This document shows positions 7,553-14,093 of a DNA stretch of 22,415 bases, in pieces. The stretch is from Parerythrobacter_A sp963761775 (lineage in GTDB: Bacteria > Pseudomonadota > Alphaproteobacteria > Sphingomonadales > Sphingomonadaceae): the NCBI GenBank assembly GCA_963761775.1, contig CAVXIF010000008.1, forward strand, positions 1 through 22,415, given 5' to 3'. Within the stretch, counting starts at the first letter, position 1, and each line of letters begins with the position of its first letter. The notes beneath the pieces are model-generated. The model worked only from the letters and a program-made list of their open reading frames with translations, did not search any database and was not told where the DNA came from. The translations under genes and the position numbers were made by a program.

Positions 7553-8076
7553 CTAGCCTTTATCGGCAGCGGGCTTCGCTGTTGCAACCGGCTTGCGCGG
7601 TGTGGCTTTCGCCCTGGATTTCGGCACCCCAACGGCTTCTGGCTTGGCTTTTGGCTTTGCTGTGGGCTTTGCTGTGGGCTGGGCACCTCTGGCCAAATCA
7701 CGCAATTCCTCGAAGCTGTCCTGGATGCATTGCGAATGGAATTCCGGGTCGGGCAACATCGCACGACAGGCGGTGAAGCTGATGGTGGCTTCGTCGCAAC
7801 AGCTTTGCACCGTATGGCCCGGCGACATACGGTCGGTCAGGCAGACCAAGCCGTGATGGCTTTCCAGTTTCGCGCCGGTCGAATAAATCGGCACCGGCGG
7901 CCCCGGCACCTCCTTTGCCGCAAATCGCCGGGTTTGGGCAGCGCGATGTGCCGGACGTGATATTCGAGATCGAATTCGGGATCCTCGACGCAGTAGGGAT
8001 AGTCCAGATCGAACGGCACCTTCACCAGCCGCCGCCGCATGGTTTTGGACAGCTGCATGGAAGGGTGCCCGACCAA
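7553..8076 (-). pseudogene. wax ester synthase/DGAT remnant with internal deletion
   Basis: Two pieces of a WS/DGAT acyltransferase are joined out of frame. The first (about 8058 to 7920) reads MRRRLVKVPFDLDYPYC, then VEDPEFDLEYHVRHIALPKP, which is part of the family's N-terminal domain. The second (about 7910 to 7553) reads VPGPPVPIYSTGAKLE, then HGLVCLTD, GHTVQS and DEATISFTACRAMLPDPEF, the family's C-terminal end, followed by a Lys/Pro/Ala-rich tail. The family is usually about 450-500 residues, so roughly 350 residues are missing, including the HHxxxDG active-site motif, as well as the first 60-75 residues. It cannot be an active acyltransferase. It lies between the acyl-CoA dehydrogenase pair and the hydrolase. 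Confidence 0.75.
7653..7676. repeat. two exact 12-bp tandem copies
   Basis: The unit GGCTTTGCTGTG is repeated exactly at 7653-7664 and 7665-7676, with partial copies on both sides. On the minus strand it encodes the TAKP repeats of the WS/DGAT C-terminal tail. Slippage of such repeats would change the tail length in steps of four residues. Confidence 0.7.
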
Positions 8077-8091
8077 GCAGGCGGCTTTGGC

Positions 8092-9180
8092 TTAAGCCGC
8101 TTCGCCCAGCGCCATAAATCGCGCGAGGTGTTCGTCGTCGCTGCCGAGCACGTGGTTCAGCATGGTCAGCCGCTTGGCATAATGCGACAGCGGCAGCTCC
8201 CATGTCATGCCGATCCCGCCGTGCAGCTGGATCGCTTCTTCCGCTGTCAACCGTCCTGCCGCGCCGACGGTATATTTCGCCGCCGAACAGAACCGGTCGC
8301 GCAGGGTCGTACCCTTTTCGAAATTCGCCGCCGCGTTGATCGCCGCCGAATGCGCCTGTTCGATTTCCAGCGCGACTGTTGCCATGCGGTGTTGCAGGGC
8401 CTGGAACTTGCCGATCTCCACGCCGAATTGCTTGCGCGTGCGCAGATAATCGAGCGTCATGTCGCGCAGCACGCCCATCACCGCGACCGATTCCCACGAT
8501 GTCGCGACCAGTCCTGCCGCGATGGCATTGTCCACGGGTTGTGTGCCTTCGATCACCTTCGTTGCCGGGGCGCCGGACAAGGTAAGCTCGCCGGCCGAGC
8601 CGCCGTCAATCACCGGATAATCACGGATATCCACGCCGTCGGCACCTGATTCCATGAGGAACGAAGCTGGGCCGTCATCCGCCATGGCCGTTACCAGGAC
8701 ATGGCTCACGCCGCCGAGATATTCGACGACACCGCGCGCACCCGACAAAGTCCAACCGTCGCCCGTCTTCGTGGCGCGCACTTCGGGCATTGGCGCACCG
8801 TCGGGTCCGATTGCGGCTTCATGCGCGAAGGTGATCGTCGCCTCGCCCCCGATGACCTTCTCCAGCGTTTCAGTGTCGCCAGCGGCTTCCAGCACCTTGC
8901 CCGCCATCAGAGTGCCGAGGAACGGGCCGGTCGCCAGCGCCTTGCCGATCTCGCCGAACACCACGCCGATATCGAAGGCCGAGCCGCCGAAGCCGCCCGC
9001 TTCCTCTCCGAACATCGCGCCGAGCACGCCTAGCTCCGCCGCGCCTTGCCAGACATCGGCATCGAAGCCGGTGTCGCTGGCGATAGCGGCTTCCCGCGTG
9101 TCCCAATCCGCCTTGTCGGACAGGAAGCGGGAAAAGCTGTCGACCAGCATCTGGCGGTCGTCTCCGATGGAAAAGTCCAT
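8092..9180 (-). CDS. acyl-CoA dehydrogenase, small-subunit type
   Basis: The 362-residue flavoprotein is of the acyl-CoA dehydrogenase superfamily, similar in style to the small subunits of two-component enzymes such as PimD or the mycobacterial FadE pairs. The N-terminal helical domain, a poorly conserved middle beta domain and the C-terminal helical domain are visible. RTRKQFGVEIGKFQALQHRMA is the FAD/dimer region (from about residue 242), and AIQLHGGIGMTWELPLSHYAKR lies near the end. The middle domain lacks the usual YAxTEPxAGSD-type signature, which is typical of small subunits. It starts three bases after the large-subunit stop, so the two form one unit. The substrate is unknown; sterols, dicarboxylates and branched acyl-CoAs are all possible for such pairs. 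Confidence 0.85.
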   Translation of the reverse strand: MDFSIGDDRQMLVDSFSRFLSDKADWDTREAAIASDTGFDADVWQGAAELGVLGAMFGEEAGGFGGSAFDIGVVFGEIGKALATGPFLGTLMAGKVLEAAGDTETLEKVIGGEATITFAHEAAIGPDGAPMPEVRATKTGDGWTLSGARGVVEYLGGVSHVLVTAMADDGPASFLMESGADGVDIRDYPVIDGGSAGELTLSGAPATKVIEGTQPVDNAIAAGLVATSWESVAVMGVLRDMTLDYLRTRKQFGVEIGKFQALQHRMATVALEIEQAHSAAINAAANFEKGTTLRDRFCSAAKYTVGAAGRLTAEEAIQLHGGIGMTWELPLSHYAKRLTMLNHVLGSDDEHLARFMALGEAA

Positions 9181-9183
9181 GCC

Positions 9184-10380
9184 TTAAAGCTCCAGTACCG
9201 CTTTGGTGATGATCTCGCGCTGCACTTCGTTCGATCCGCCATAGATCGAGTGCTTGCGCCCGTTGAAATACTGGCCTGCGACCGGGCCGGCCCATTCGGG
9301 GCCGACGGGTGCGCCGTTATATCCCTCGTCCAGCGCCTCGTCGATGAAGGGCTGGGCGTAGCGGCCTGCGGCGCGGCGCATCAGATCGTTGATCTCCTGC
9401 CGGATTTCGGTGCCGCGAATTTTCAGCATACTGCTTTCGGCCACCGGTGCCGCGCCTTGCCCCGCCGCTGCCAGCACGCGCAGGTTGGTGGTTTTCATGT
9501 TCTCCAGCTCGATCTCCAGCCGCGCCAGCCGCGCCGCGAACAACGGGTCTTCGGCCAGCGGCTTGCCATTGCGCTGCGTCGTGCGCGCGACTTCCTTCAA
9601 CCGCTCGTGCATCGCCATCGACGCACCGACGCCCGCGATGTTGGTGCGCTCGTACGTCAGCAGGTATTTGGCATAGGTCCAGCCCATGTCCTGTTCGCCG
9701 ACCAGGTTCGACACCGGCACCTTCACGTCGGTGAAGAATATCTCGTTCACTTCGTAGTCGCCATCGAGCAGGCGGATCGGGCGCACTTCGATGCCCGGCG
9801 TGGTCATGTCGATCAGCAGGAAGGATATGCCCTGTTGCCGCTTGCCTTCGCTGCTGGTGCGTACGAGGCAGAAAATCCAGTCGGCATGCTGACCCAGCGT
9901 GGTCCAGGTCTTCTGGCCGTTGACGATGTAATGGTCGCCATCGCGCACCGCCGCACATTTCAGGCTGGCAAGGTCCGACCCTGCGCCCGGCTCCGAATAG
10001 CCCTGACACCACCAGTCGGTGCCATCCAGAATGCGCGGCAGGTAATGGCGGCACTGTTCCTCGGTGCCGTATTTGATCAGCACGGGGGCCAGCATCGAAA
10101 GGCCGAACGGCACGATGCGCGGGGCGTGGGCGATGGCGGTTTCGGTTTCGAAGATGAACCGCTGCATGATGGACCAGTCGGCCCCGCCCCATTCCTTGGG
10201 CCAGTGGTTCGCCAGCCAGCCGCGCTCGTTGAGGATGGCGTGCCATTCCTCCATATCGGTTTTGCTCAGGCGCTGGCCCTTGCGCACCTTGTCCGAAATG
10301 CGCGCGGGCAATTTCTCGGCAAGAAAATCCTTCACTTCGCTGCGGAAGGCTTCGTCTTCGGGGGAAAAATCGAGGTCCAT
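9184..10380 (-). CDS. acyl-CoA dehydrogenase, large-subunit type
   Basis: The 398-residue acyl-CoA dehydrogenase has CQGYSEPGAGSDLASL (125-140, signature 1 and FAD/substrate region), NGQKTWTT (154-161) and SIYGGSNEVQREII near the C-terminus. The loop that holds the catalytic Glu in medium-chain enzymes is YGG here, not YEG. Glu244 in YERTNIAG occupies the helix-G position used as catalytic base by isovaleryl- and long-chain enzymes, so activity is likely retained. The ATG at 10380 starts the typical MDLDFSPEDEAFR and has AGGA upstream; longer starts would add unconserved sequence. It is the first gene of the minus-strand acyl-CoA dehydrogenase unit and is divergent from the pilin locus, 171 bases apart. 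Confidence 0.88.
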   Translation of the reverse strand: MDLDFSPEDEAFRSEVKDFLAEKLPARISDKVRKGQRLSKTDMEEWHAILNERGWLANHWPKEWGGADWSIMQRFIFETETAIAHAPRIVPFGLSMLAPVLIKYGTEEQCRHYLPRILDGTDWWCQGYSEPGAGSDLASLKCAAVRDGDHYIVNGQKTWTTLGQHADWIFCLVRTSSEGKRQQGISFLLIDMTTPGIEVRPIRLLDGDYEVNEIFFTDVKVPVSNLVGEQDMGWTYAKYLLTYERTNIAGVGASMAMHERLKEVARTTQRNGKPLAEDPLFAARLARLEIELENMKTTNLRVLAAAGQGAAPVAESSMLKIRGTEIRQEINDLMRRAAGRYAQPFIDEALDEGYNGAPVGPEWAGPVAGQYFNGRKHSIYGGSNEVQREIITKAVLEL

Positions 10381-10507
10381 CGCGAAAGTGTCCTGTGGTT
10401 CGAATTGAGCTGGCCGCAGACTGGCTGCGGTATCGCCGGGATGCAAGCCCATCCGGAAAATGTTGCCAGTTTAATGGTCCGGCAAGGGGCGTGGTTCCAT
10501 AAGGAGC

Positions 10508-10525
10508 ATTTCCGCAACCGGAAAT
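10508..10525. promoter_or_regulatory. inverted repeat upstream of the first pilin-like gene
   Basis: ATTTCCG-CAAC-CGGAAAT is a perfect inverted repeat with seven-base arms and a four-base spacer. It ends 26 bases before the GTG start at 10552, inside the 171-base divergent region shared with the acyl-CoA dehydrogenase operon. The position suits an operator or a leader hairpin. No matching -35/-10 pair is clear. Confidence 0.4.
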
Positions 10526-10551
10526 CATACGAAAGGTGTCAGGGTTCTGTC

Positions 10552-11118
10552 GTGAATATCGCAAGGCCGTGTGCTGCTGCGTCCCTACGCGCCTGCGTGC
10601 TGGTGGCCGCTGCAATCGGTGTGCTGTGCGTGGCGACACCTGCCACGGCGAAGCGGGCGGAATTGCGCGTGGACGCGCAGGCCGAGCTGCGGTTCGGATC
10701 GTTTGCAGTGTTCGATCAGGGATACCGCTCGGTCGGACCAAACGGTTCCGTGCAGGAATCGGGCATCTTCGCCGTGGCGCGCGGCGATACCGGACCGGCG
10801 CGCTTCACGGTGTCCTACGATCGTGGCAATAACAGCCGCAAGCAGCTCGACATCGAAATCGAGCTGGTGTTCGCAACGCCCGCGCCGTTTCTCGACACCG
10901 GCCTGAAAGTGCAGCTTGGGCAGTACCGCACCGACTTGCCGGGCTACGCCTCGGTGTCGCCGGGGCAGGTCGTCACTCTCCGCATCCCGGGGTGCCGCCA
11001 GCGAGTGTGTTCGTCTACGTTCAATGTCGGCGGGCGGCTCGACGTGTCGCGGTCGACGGGTGGCGGGCCGGTGGTGATTAACATTCCCGTCGATGCTGTC
11101 CTGATTTCGACCAGCTAG
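10552..11118 (+). CDS. secreted pilin-like protein (divergent DUF4402-like), possible minor subunit
   Basis: The 188-residue protein starts with GTG, with AGGG seven bases upstream. The first 34 residues include a hydrophobic stretch and end in PATAKRAEL, consistent with a Sec signal peptide. The mature part is beta-rich and shares the pilin-like pattern of an early LRFGSFAVFD and a late FNVGGRLDV near the C-terminus, as in the two DUF4402-type genes downstream. It lacks their GTVTV core and carries a nearby Cys pair in PGCRQRVC, which may form a disulfide. A tip or minor subunit of the chaperone/usher fibre is plausible from its place at the head of the locus. The similarity is weaker than for the two later copies. 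Confidence 0.65.
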   Translation: MNIARPCAAASLRACVLVAAAIGVLCVATPATAKRAELRVDAQAELRFGSFAVFDQGYRSVGPNGSVQESGIFAVARGDTGPARFTVSYDRGNNSRKQLDIEIELVFATPAPFLDTGLKVQLGQYRTDLPGYASVSPGQVVTLRIPGCRQRVCSSTFNVGGRLDVSRSTGGGPVVINIPVDAVLISTS

Positions 11119-11181
11119 CGCAAATGCCGTTTCGCGGCACGTTTGACATGACGGGCTTAAACCGTTAGCTGTCAGTCACCG

Positions 11182-11740
11182 GTGTATCATCAAGGTATTT
11201 CTGTGGCTGCCTCTCGTGCGCATGCGTTTTCGCCCCTGACGTCGGCCGCACCCGGCGAAAACGATGCACGCGGCATCGCGACAGCCCGGATTGCCACGCC
11301 GCTCGCGCACGCACGCTGTCGCCGCTGAATTTCGGAGCCGTCGAGAGCGATGGCTTGCAAACTCCGGGCACGGTCGTTATCGGACCGGATACTACCGGAC
11401 GACAGTTTGTCGGCGGGGCACGGCCGGGGTCTGCGATGACGCGGCAGCGTGCCCTGCTCGGCCTGCCCGGTTCGCCATCACCGGCAGAGAGCCGACCGGA
11501 TATATCGGATTACTCTGCCCGACAATGCGTAGCGCGCAGCACCACCGGACATGGACCAACCTTGCGCGTAACGGAACTTACGGCTGGCAAGCGCCAATAG
11601 CGGGACACGATGCGCAATACCTCCGCCTCGACCATTCCGGTCGCGACATGGTGTATGTCGGCGGTACGCTGTTCGTTCACCCGGACGCACCATCGGGGCA
11701 TTATACGGCGCAGATCGAAATTGCGGTCGCGTATAACTAG
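11182..11740 (+). pseudogene. decayed DUF4402-type pilin gene
   Basis: Pieces of a DUF4402 pilin appear in order but in alternating frames: ATARIATPLAHAR (frame of 11182), LSPLNFGAV to GTVVIGPDTTGRQFVGGA (11316 onward), RFAITGREPTGYIGL (from about 11471), STTGHGPTLRVTELTAG (about 11540-11590) and YVGGTLFVHPDAPSGHYTAQIEIAVAYN-like sequence (to the stop at 11740). At least four frame changes in 560 bases mean no functional pilin can be made. The C-terminal GGTLxVxxxxxxGxY pattern matches the intact copy at 11954-12463. Its position between two intact subunit genes suggests a duplicated subunit that was lost. Confidence 0.7.
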
Positions 11741-11827
11741 GCGCAGCCCCCTGTACATACCGCCAGCAATGGTTACGCCAAAGTGTGAAGAGCGCGTTTA
11801 CCCTGGCGTGGAGGCATTTGTTAAGAC

Positions 11828-11845
11828 CTAAGGGCTATCCCCTAG
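11828..11845. promoter_or_regulatory. 18-bp palindrome upstream of the major pilin, candidate operator
   Basis: CTAAGGGCTATCCCCTAG fits CTAnGGGnTAnCCCnTAG and is symmetrical at 14 of 18 positions about its centre. It lies 108 bases upstream of the major pilin ATG, within the 213-base gap after the decayed pilin. Its size and symmetry resemble sites of dimeric helix-turn-helix (LuxR/NarL-type) regulators, which often control fimbriae; this assignment is an inference. TTGTTA lies just upstream, but no sure promoter could be fitted. Confidence 0.4.
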
Positions 11846-11953
11846 TCCATCGCAGCGGACCAGCCGACTGCGGGCAGGACGCCTTGACCCGGCATCCTTG
11901 CAACTGAACTCAACGGGCCGCTTGCCGGTCCGACCACTACGGGGAAGACCAAC

Positions 11954-12463
11954 ATGAAAAAAATCGCACTCGCATCCGTTGCTGCCTTGATCGCAACGCC
12001 TGCTTTCGCCGCACCTGGCGACACGGATACCGCCACCGGCGCGGCCACGGCTGAAATCATTGCGCCGATCACGCTGACACACACCAGCGGCGATGCGCTC
12101 GACTTCGGTACGATTGCCGTATCGGGTACGACCGGCGGTACTGTGACCGTCCCGACTTCGGGTGCCGCAGTGTACACCGGTGTCGCCAATGTCGGCACCG
12201 TGGCCGGCAGCCCCGACAGCTTCACCGTCGGCGGCGATACCGGTCGTTCGGTCAGTATTTCGGTCACATCCAACACGACACTGACCGGCCCTGCCGGTGC
12301 AACGCCGATGGCCCTGACCATCGACGCCAGCGCCGCACCAACGTCCATCGCGGCGGCGGCTGCAAGCAACCTGTTCAACGTGGGCGGTACGCTTACCGTC
12401 AATGCAAACCAGGCAGTCGGCAGCTACACCGGGTCCTACGTCCTGACTGCGACGTACAACTAA
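11954..12463 (+). CDS. DUF4402-type pilin, probable major fibre subunit
   Basis: The 169-residue protein has a clear signal peptide (MKKIALASVAALIATPAFA, cleavage after residue 19). The mature 150 residues are rich in Thr, Gly, Ala, Ser and Val with almost no Lys or aromatic residues, typical of beta-sandwich pilins. DUF4402 marks are AEIIAPITL, ALDFGTIAVSGTTGGTVTV and the C-terminal NVGGTLTVNANQAVGSYTGSYVLTATYN-type strand pattern. GGGGAAG lies eight bases before the ATG. It has its own upstream region with a palindrome and a strong terminator 17 bases after its stop, so it can be expressed apart from, and more strongly than, the downstream assembly genes. This supports a role as major subunit. 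Confidence 0.8.
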   Translation: MKKIALASVAALIATPAFAAPGDTDTATGAATAEIIAPITLTHTSGDALDFGTIAVSGTTGGTVTVPTSGAAVYTGVANVGTVAGSPDSFTVGGDTGRSVSISVTSNTTLTGPAGATPMALTIDASAAPTSIAAAAASNLFNVGGTLTVNANQAVGSYTGSYVLTATYN

Positions 12464-12480
12464 TCCGGCAGTTAGATCTG

Positions 12481-12515
12481 GGGCGGTGCGACATACCCGT
12501 CGCATCGCCCTTTTT
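12481..12515 (+). terminator. strong intrinsic terminator inside the pilus locus
   Basis: A 12-base-pair GC-rich stem (12481-12492 with 12499-12510, one G-T wobble), a six-base loop ATACCC and a run of five T (12511-12515) form a standard rho-independent terminator. It lies between the major pilin and the second pilin and probably lowers transcription into the chaperone and usher genes. Confidence 0.88.
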
Positions 12516-12539
12516 CTATCCTGAGCGGACGTTGCTTAA

Positions 12540-13070
12540 ATGCGATTCAGCTTCACATCATACCTGACGGGAATTGCGGCCTTTTGCGCCCTTTCGTTTC
12601 CCTCGGCCGTTCTGGCCGGGCCGGGCGATACGGCGACGCAGAACGGTACCGCGCAACTCGTCGTCATCGAACCGATCGGCATCCAGAATGTTGCCGACCT
12701 GCGGTTCGGGCGGATGTTCGCCGGGACTACCGGCGGCACCGTGACGATGGGGCCGACCGGCGTCGTGACCGATGCAGGCGGCATGGCGGGCAATACGAAT
12801 ACCCCGCAAGCCATCAACGGGCGCGGTCCGGGCGGTTTTGCAATCTTTGCCGACGGTGCGACGTCGGTGCGCATAACCACGCCGACCCCCACCTTCACGA
12901 TCACCAATGCGGCGGGCGATACGATGCAGGTCGGCAACCTGACGCTGGCGCGGTTTTCCGGCAACGCCGATTTCGTGTCCATCACCATCGGCGCACGCCT
13001 GACTGTCGGGGCAAACCAGCCGACCGGCAATTACACCGGCACTTACACGCTGCGCGCCGATTATTTTTAA
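12540..13070 (+). CDS. second DUF4402-type pilin
   Basis: The 176-residue protein has a signal peptide ending near SAVLAGPGD (cleavage about residue 26) and a pilin-like mature part. It shows the same marks as the gene at 11954: LVVIEPIGI, LRFGRMFAGTTGGTVTMGPTG, and the C-terminal IGARLTVGANQPTGNYTGTYTLRADY. It is more divergent, with a longer central section and a final Phe rather than Asn. No good ribosome binding site precedes the ATG at 12540, and it follows a strong terminator, so expression is probably low. A minor or adaptor subunit is likely. Confidence 0.8.
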   Translation: MRFSFTSYLTGIAAFCALSFPSAVLAGPGDTATQNGTAQLVVIEPIGIQNVADLRFGRMFAGTTGGTVTMGPTGVVTDAGGMAGNTNTPQAINGRGPGGFAIFADGATSVRITTPTPTFTITNAAGDTMQVGNLTLARFSGNADFVSITIGARLTVGANQPTGNYTGTYTLRADYF

Positions 13071-13106
13071 TCCCCGGGCGGGATTCACAGCGGATTCAAA
13101 CTCGTT

Positions 13107-13133
13107 TACGCAAGGATGCGTAGTCTTACGTAA
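13107..13133. promoter_or_regulatory. inverted repeats before the chaperone gene
   Basis: TACGCA-AGGA-TGCGTA (13107-13122) is a perfect six-base inverted repeat and is followed by the palindrome TTACGTAA (13126-13133). Both lie in the 87-base gap before the chaperone ATG. They could be a small operator or leader hairpin; there is no T run to make a terminator. Confidence 0.3.
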
Positions 13134-13157
13134 CTGCGGCAAAATTGCGGGTCACCC

Positions 13158-14093
13158 ATGCTGAAACAACCATCAATCGCCTTCGGTCTTGCTGCCGCCG
13201 CACTGGCTGCGGCCTTTCCTGCCATCGCACAGGACGTGCCGGGCATCCCGACACCGGCGGCACCCGTCGCACCTGCCGCTCCGCCACCAGAAGAACAAGC
13301 GGCGGGGATGGGTGATATCAATCTGTTTCCCAAGCGCATCGTTATCGACGGCCGCCGCTCCATTGCCAATATCGGCTTGTACAACAAGACGGTGAATGCA
13401 GGCGATTACGAGATTTCGCTCATCGACATGGCAATGACGGCGGACGGCAAACTGCTCGGCCGCGACAATGGTGCGACCGATGCGGATTTCGCGCGATTGA
13501 ACCCGGCCAAGCCGTTCCTGCGCTATTCGCCGCGCCGGGTGACGCTGAACGGCAGCGAGTCCCAAACCATCCGCATGATGGCGCGCGCCGGCTCTGATAT
13601 AGCGCCGGGTGAATACCGCTCCCACTTCCTTGCCGTATCCGTCCCGCGAGACGAGAATGCAGGCTTTTCCATCGACCAGGCAACCGATGCGGCACCGGCG
13701 GACGGTATCGGCGTGACCATCCGGCCGCGCTTCGGCATTTCCATTCCGGTGATCGTGCGCATCGGCGAAACGACGCTGGATATCGGCATTCGCGATATTG
13801 GCGTTGTCACCCAGCCGGGCGGACAGCGCGCTGTGCAAATGACGCTCGATCGCACAGGCACCCGCTCCGCCTTCGGCAATATTAGGGTGACGGCGCGCGG
13901 CGTGGACGAGCCGGTTGGACTGCTGAAAGGTGTGGGTATCTATACCGAGGTCGATGCGCGAACGGTCACGGTGCCGTTCGATCCCGAAGCCATCGCACGG
14001 CTTGCGCCGGGCACGCCCTTGACGATTACCTTTACCGATGACGATGCCGATCCCGGCAAGGCGCTGGCCACGAGTACGCTTACGCTGCCGTGA
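13158..14093 (+). CDS. PapD-like periplasmic pilus chaperone
   Basis: The 311-residue protein has a signal peptide (to about Ala24), a Pro/Ala-rich linker (about 27-49) and two Ig-like parts. Marks of the chaperone family are DINLFPKRIVIDG (about 54-66), IANIGLYNKTVNAGDYEISL (first-domain strands), PFLRYSPRRVTLNGSESQTIRMMAR (the G1-strand region that pairs with subunits), PGEYRSHFLAVSVP and FGISIPVIVRIG. It would stabilise the DUF4402 subunits in the periplasm and hand them to the usher. It overlaps the usher start by one base (TGATG), so the two are coupled. The linker between signal and first domain is longer than in classical PapD-type proteins. The ribosome binding site is weak. Confidence 0.85.
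   Translation: MLKQPSIAFGLAAAALAAAFPAIAQDVPGIPTPAAPVAPAAPPPEEQAAGMGDINLFPKRIVIDGRRSIANIGLYNKTVNAGDYEISLIDMAMTADGKLLGRDNGATDADFARLNPAKPFLRYSPRRVTLNGSESQTIRMMARAGSDIAPGEYRSHFLAVSVPRDENAGFSIDQATDAAPADGIGVTIRPRFGISIPVIVRIGETTLDIGIRDIGVVTQPGGQRAVQMTLDRTGTRSAFGNIRVTARGVDEPVGLLKGVGIYTEVDARTVTVPFDPEAIARLAPGTPLTITFTDDDADPGKALATSTLTLP

Noticed and set aside
9184..10380. Inactive large acyl-CoA dehydrogenase subunit because of YGG instead of YEG
   Set aside because: Glu244 in YERTNIAG matches the alternative catalytic Glu position of isovaleryl- and long-chain acyl-CoA dehydrogenases.
9046..10551. Possible long N-terminal extension of the first pilin-like gene
   Set aside because: The frame stays open upstream only because it runs antisense to the acyl-CoA dehydrogenase genes; the signal peptide after GTG 10552 marks the real start.
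9317..10741. 474-codon minus-strand frame across the large acyl-CoA dehydrogenase subunit
   Set aside because: It is an out-of-frame reading of the true gene, which has all family signatures in its own frame.
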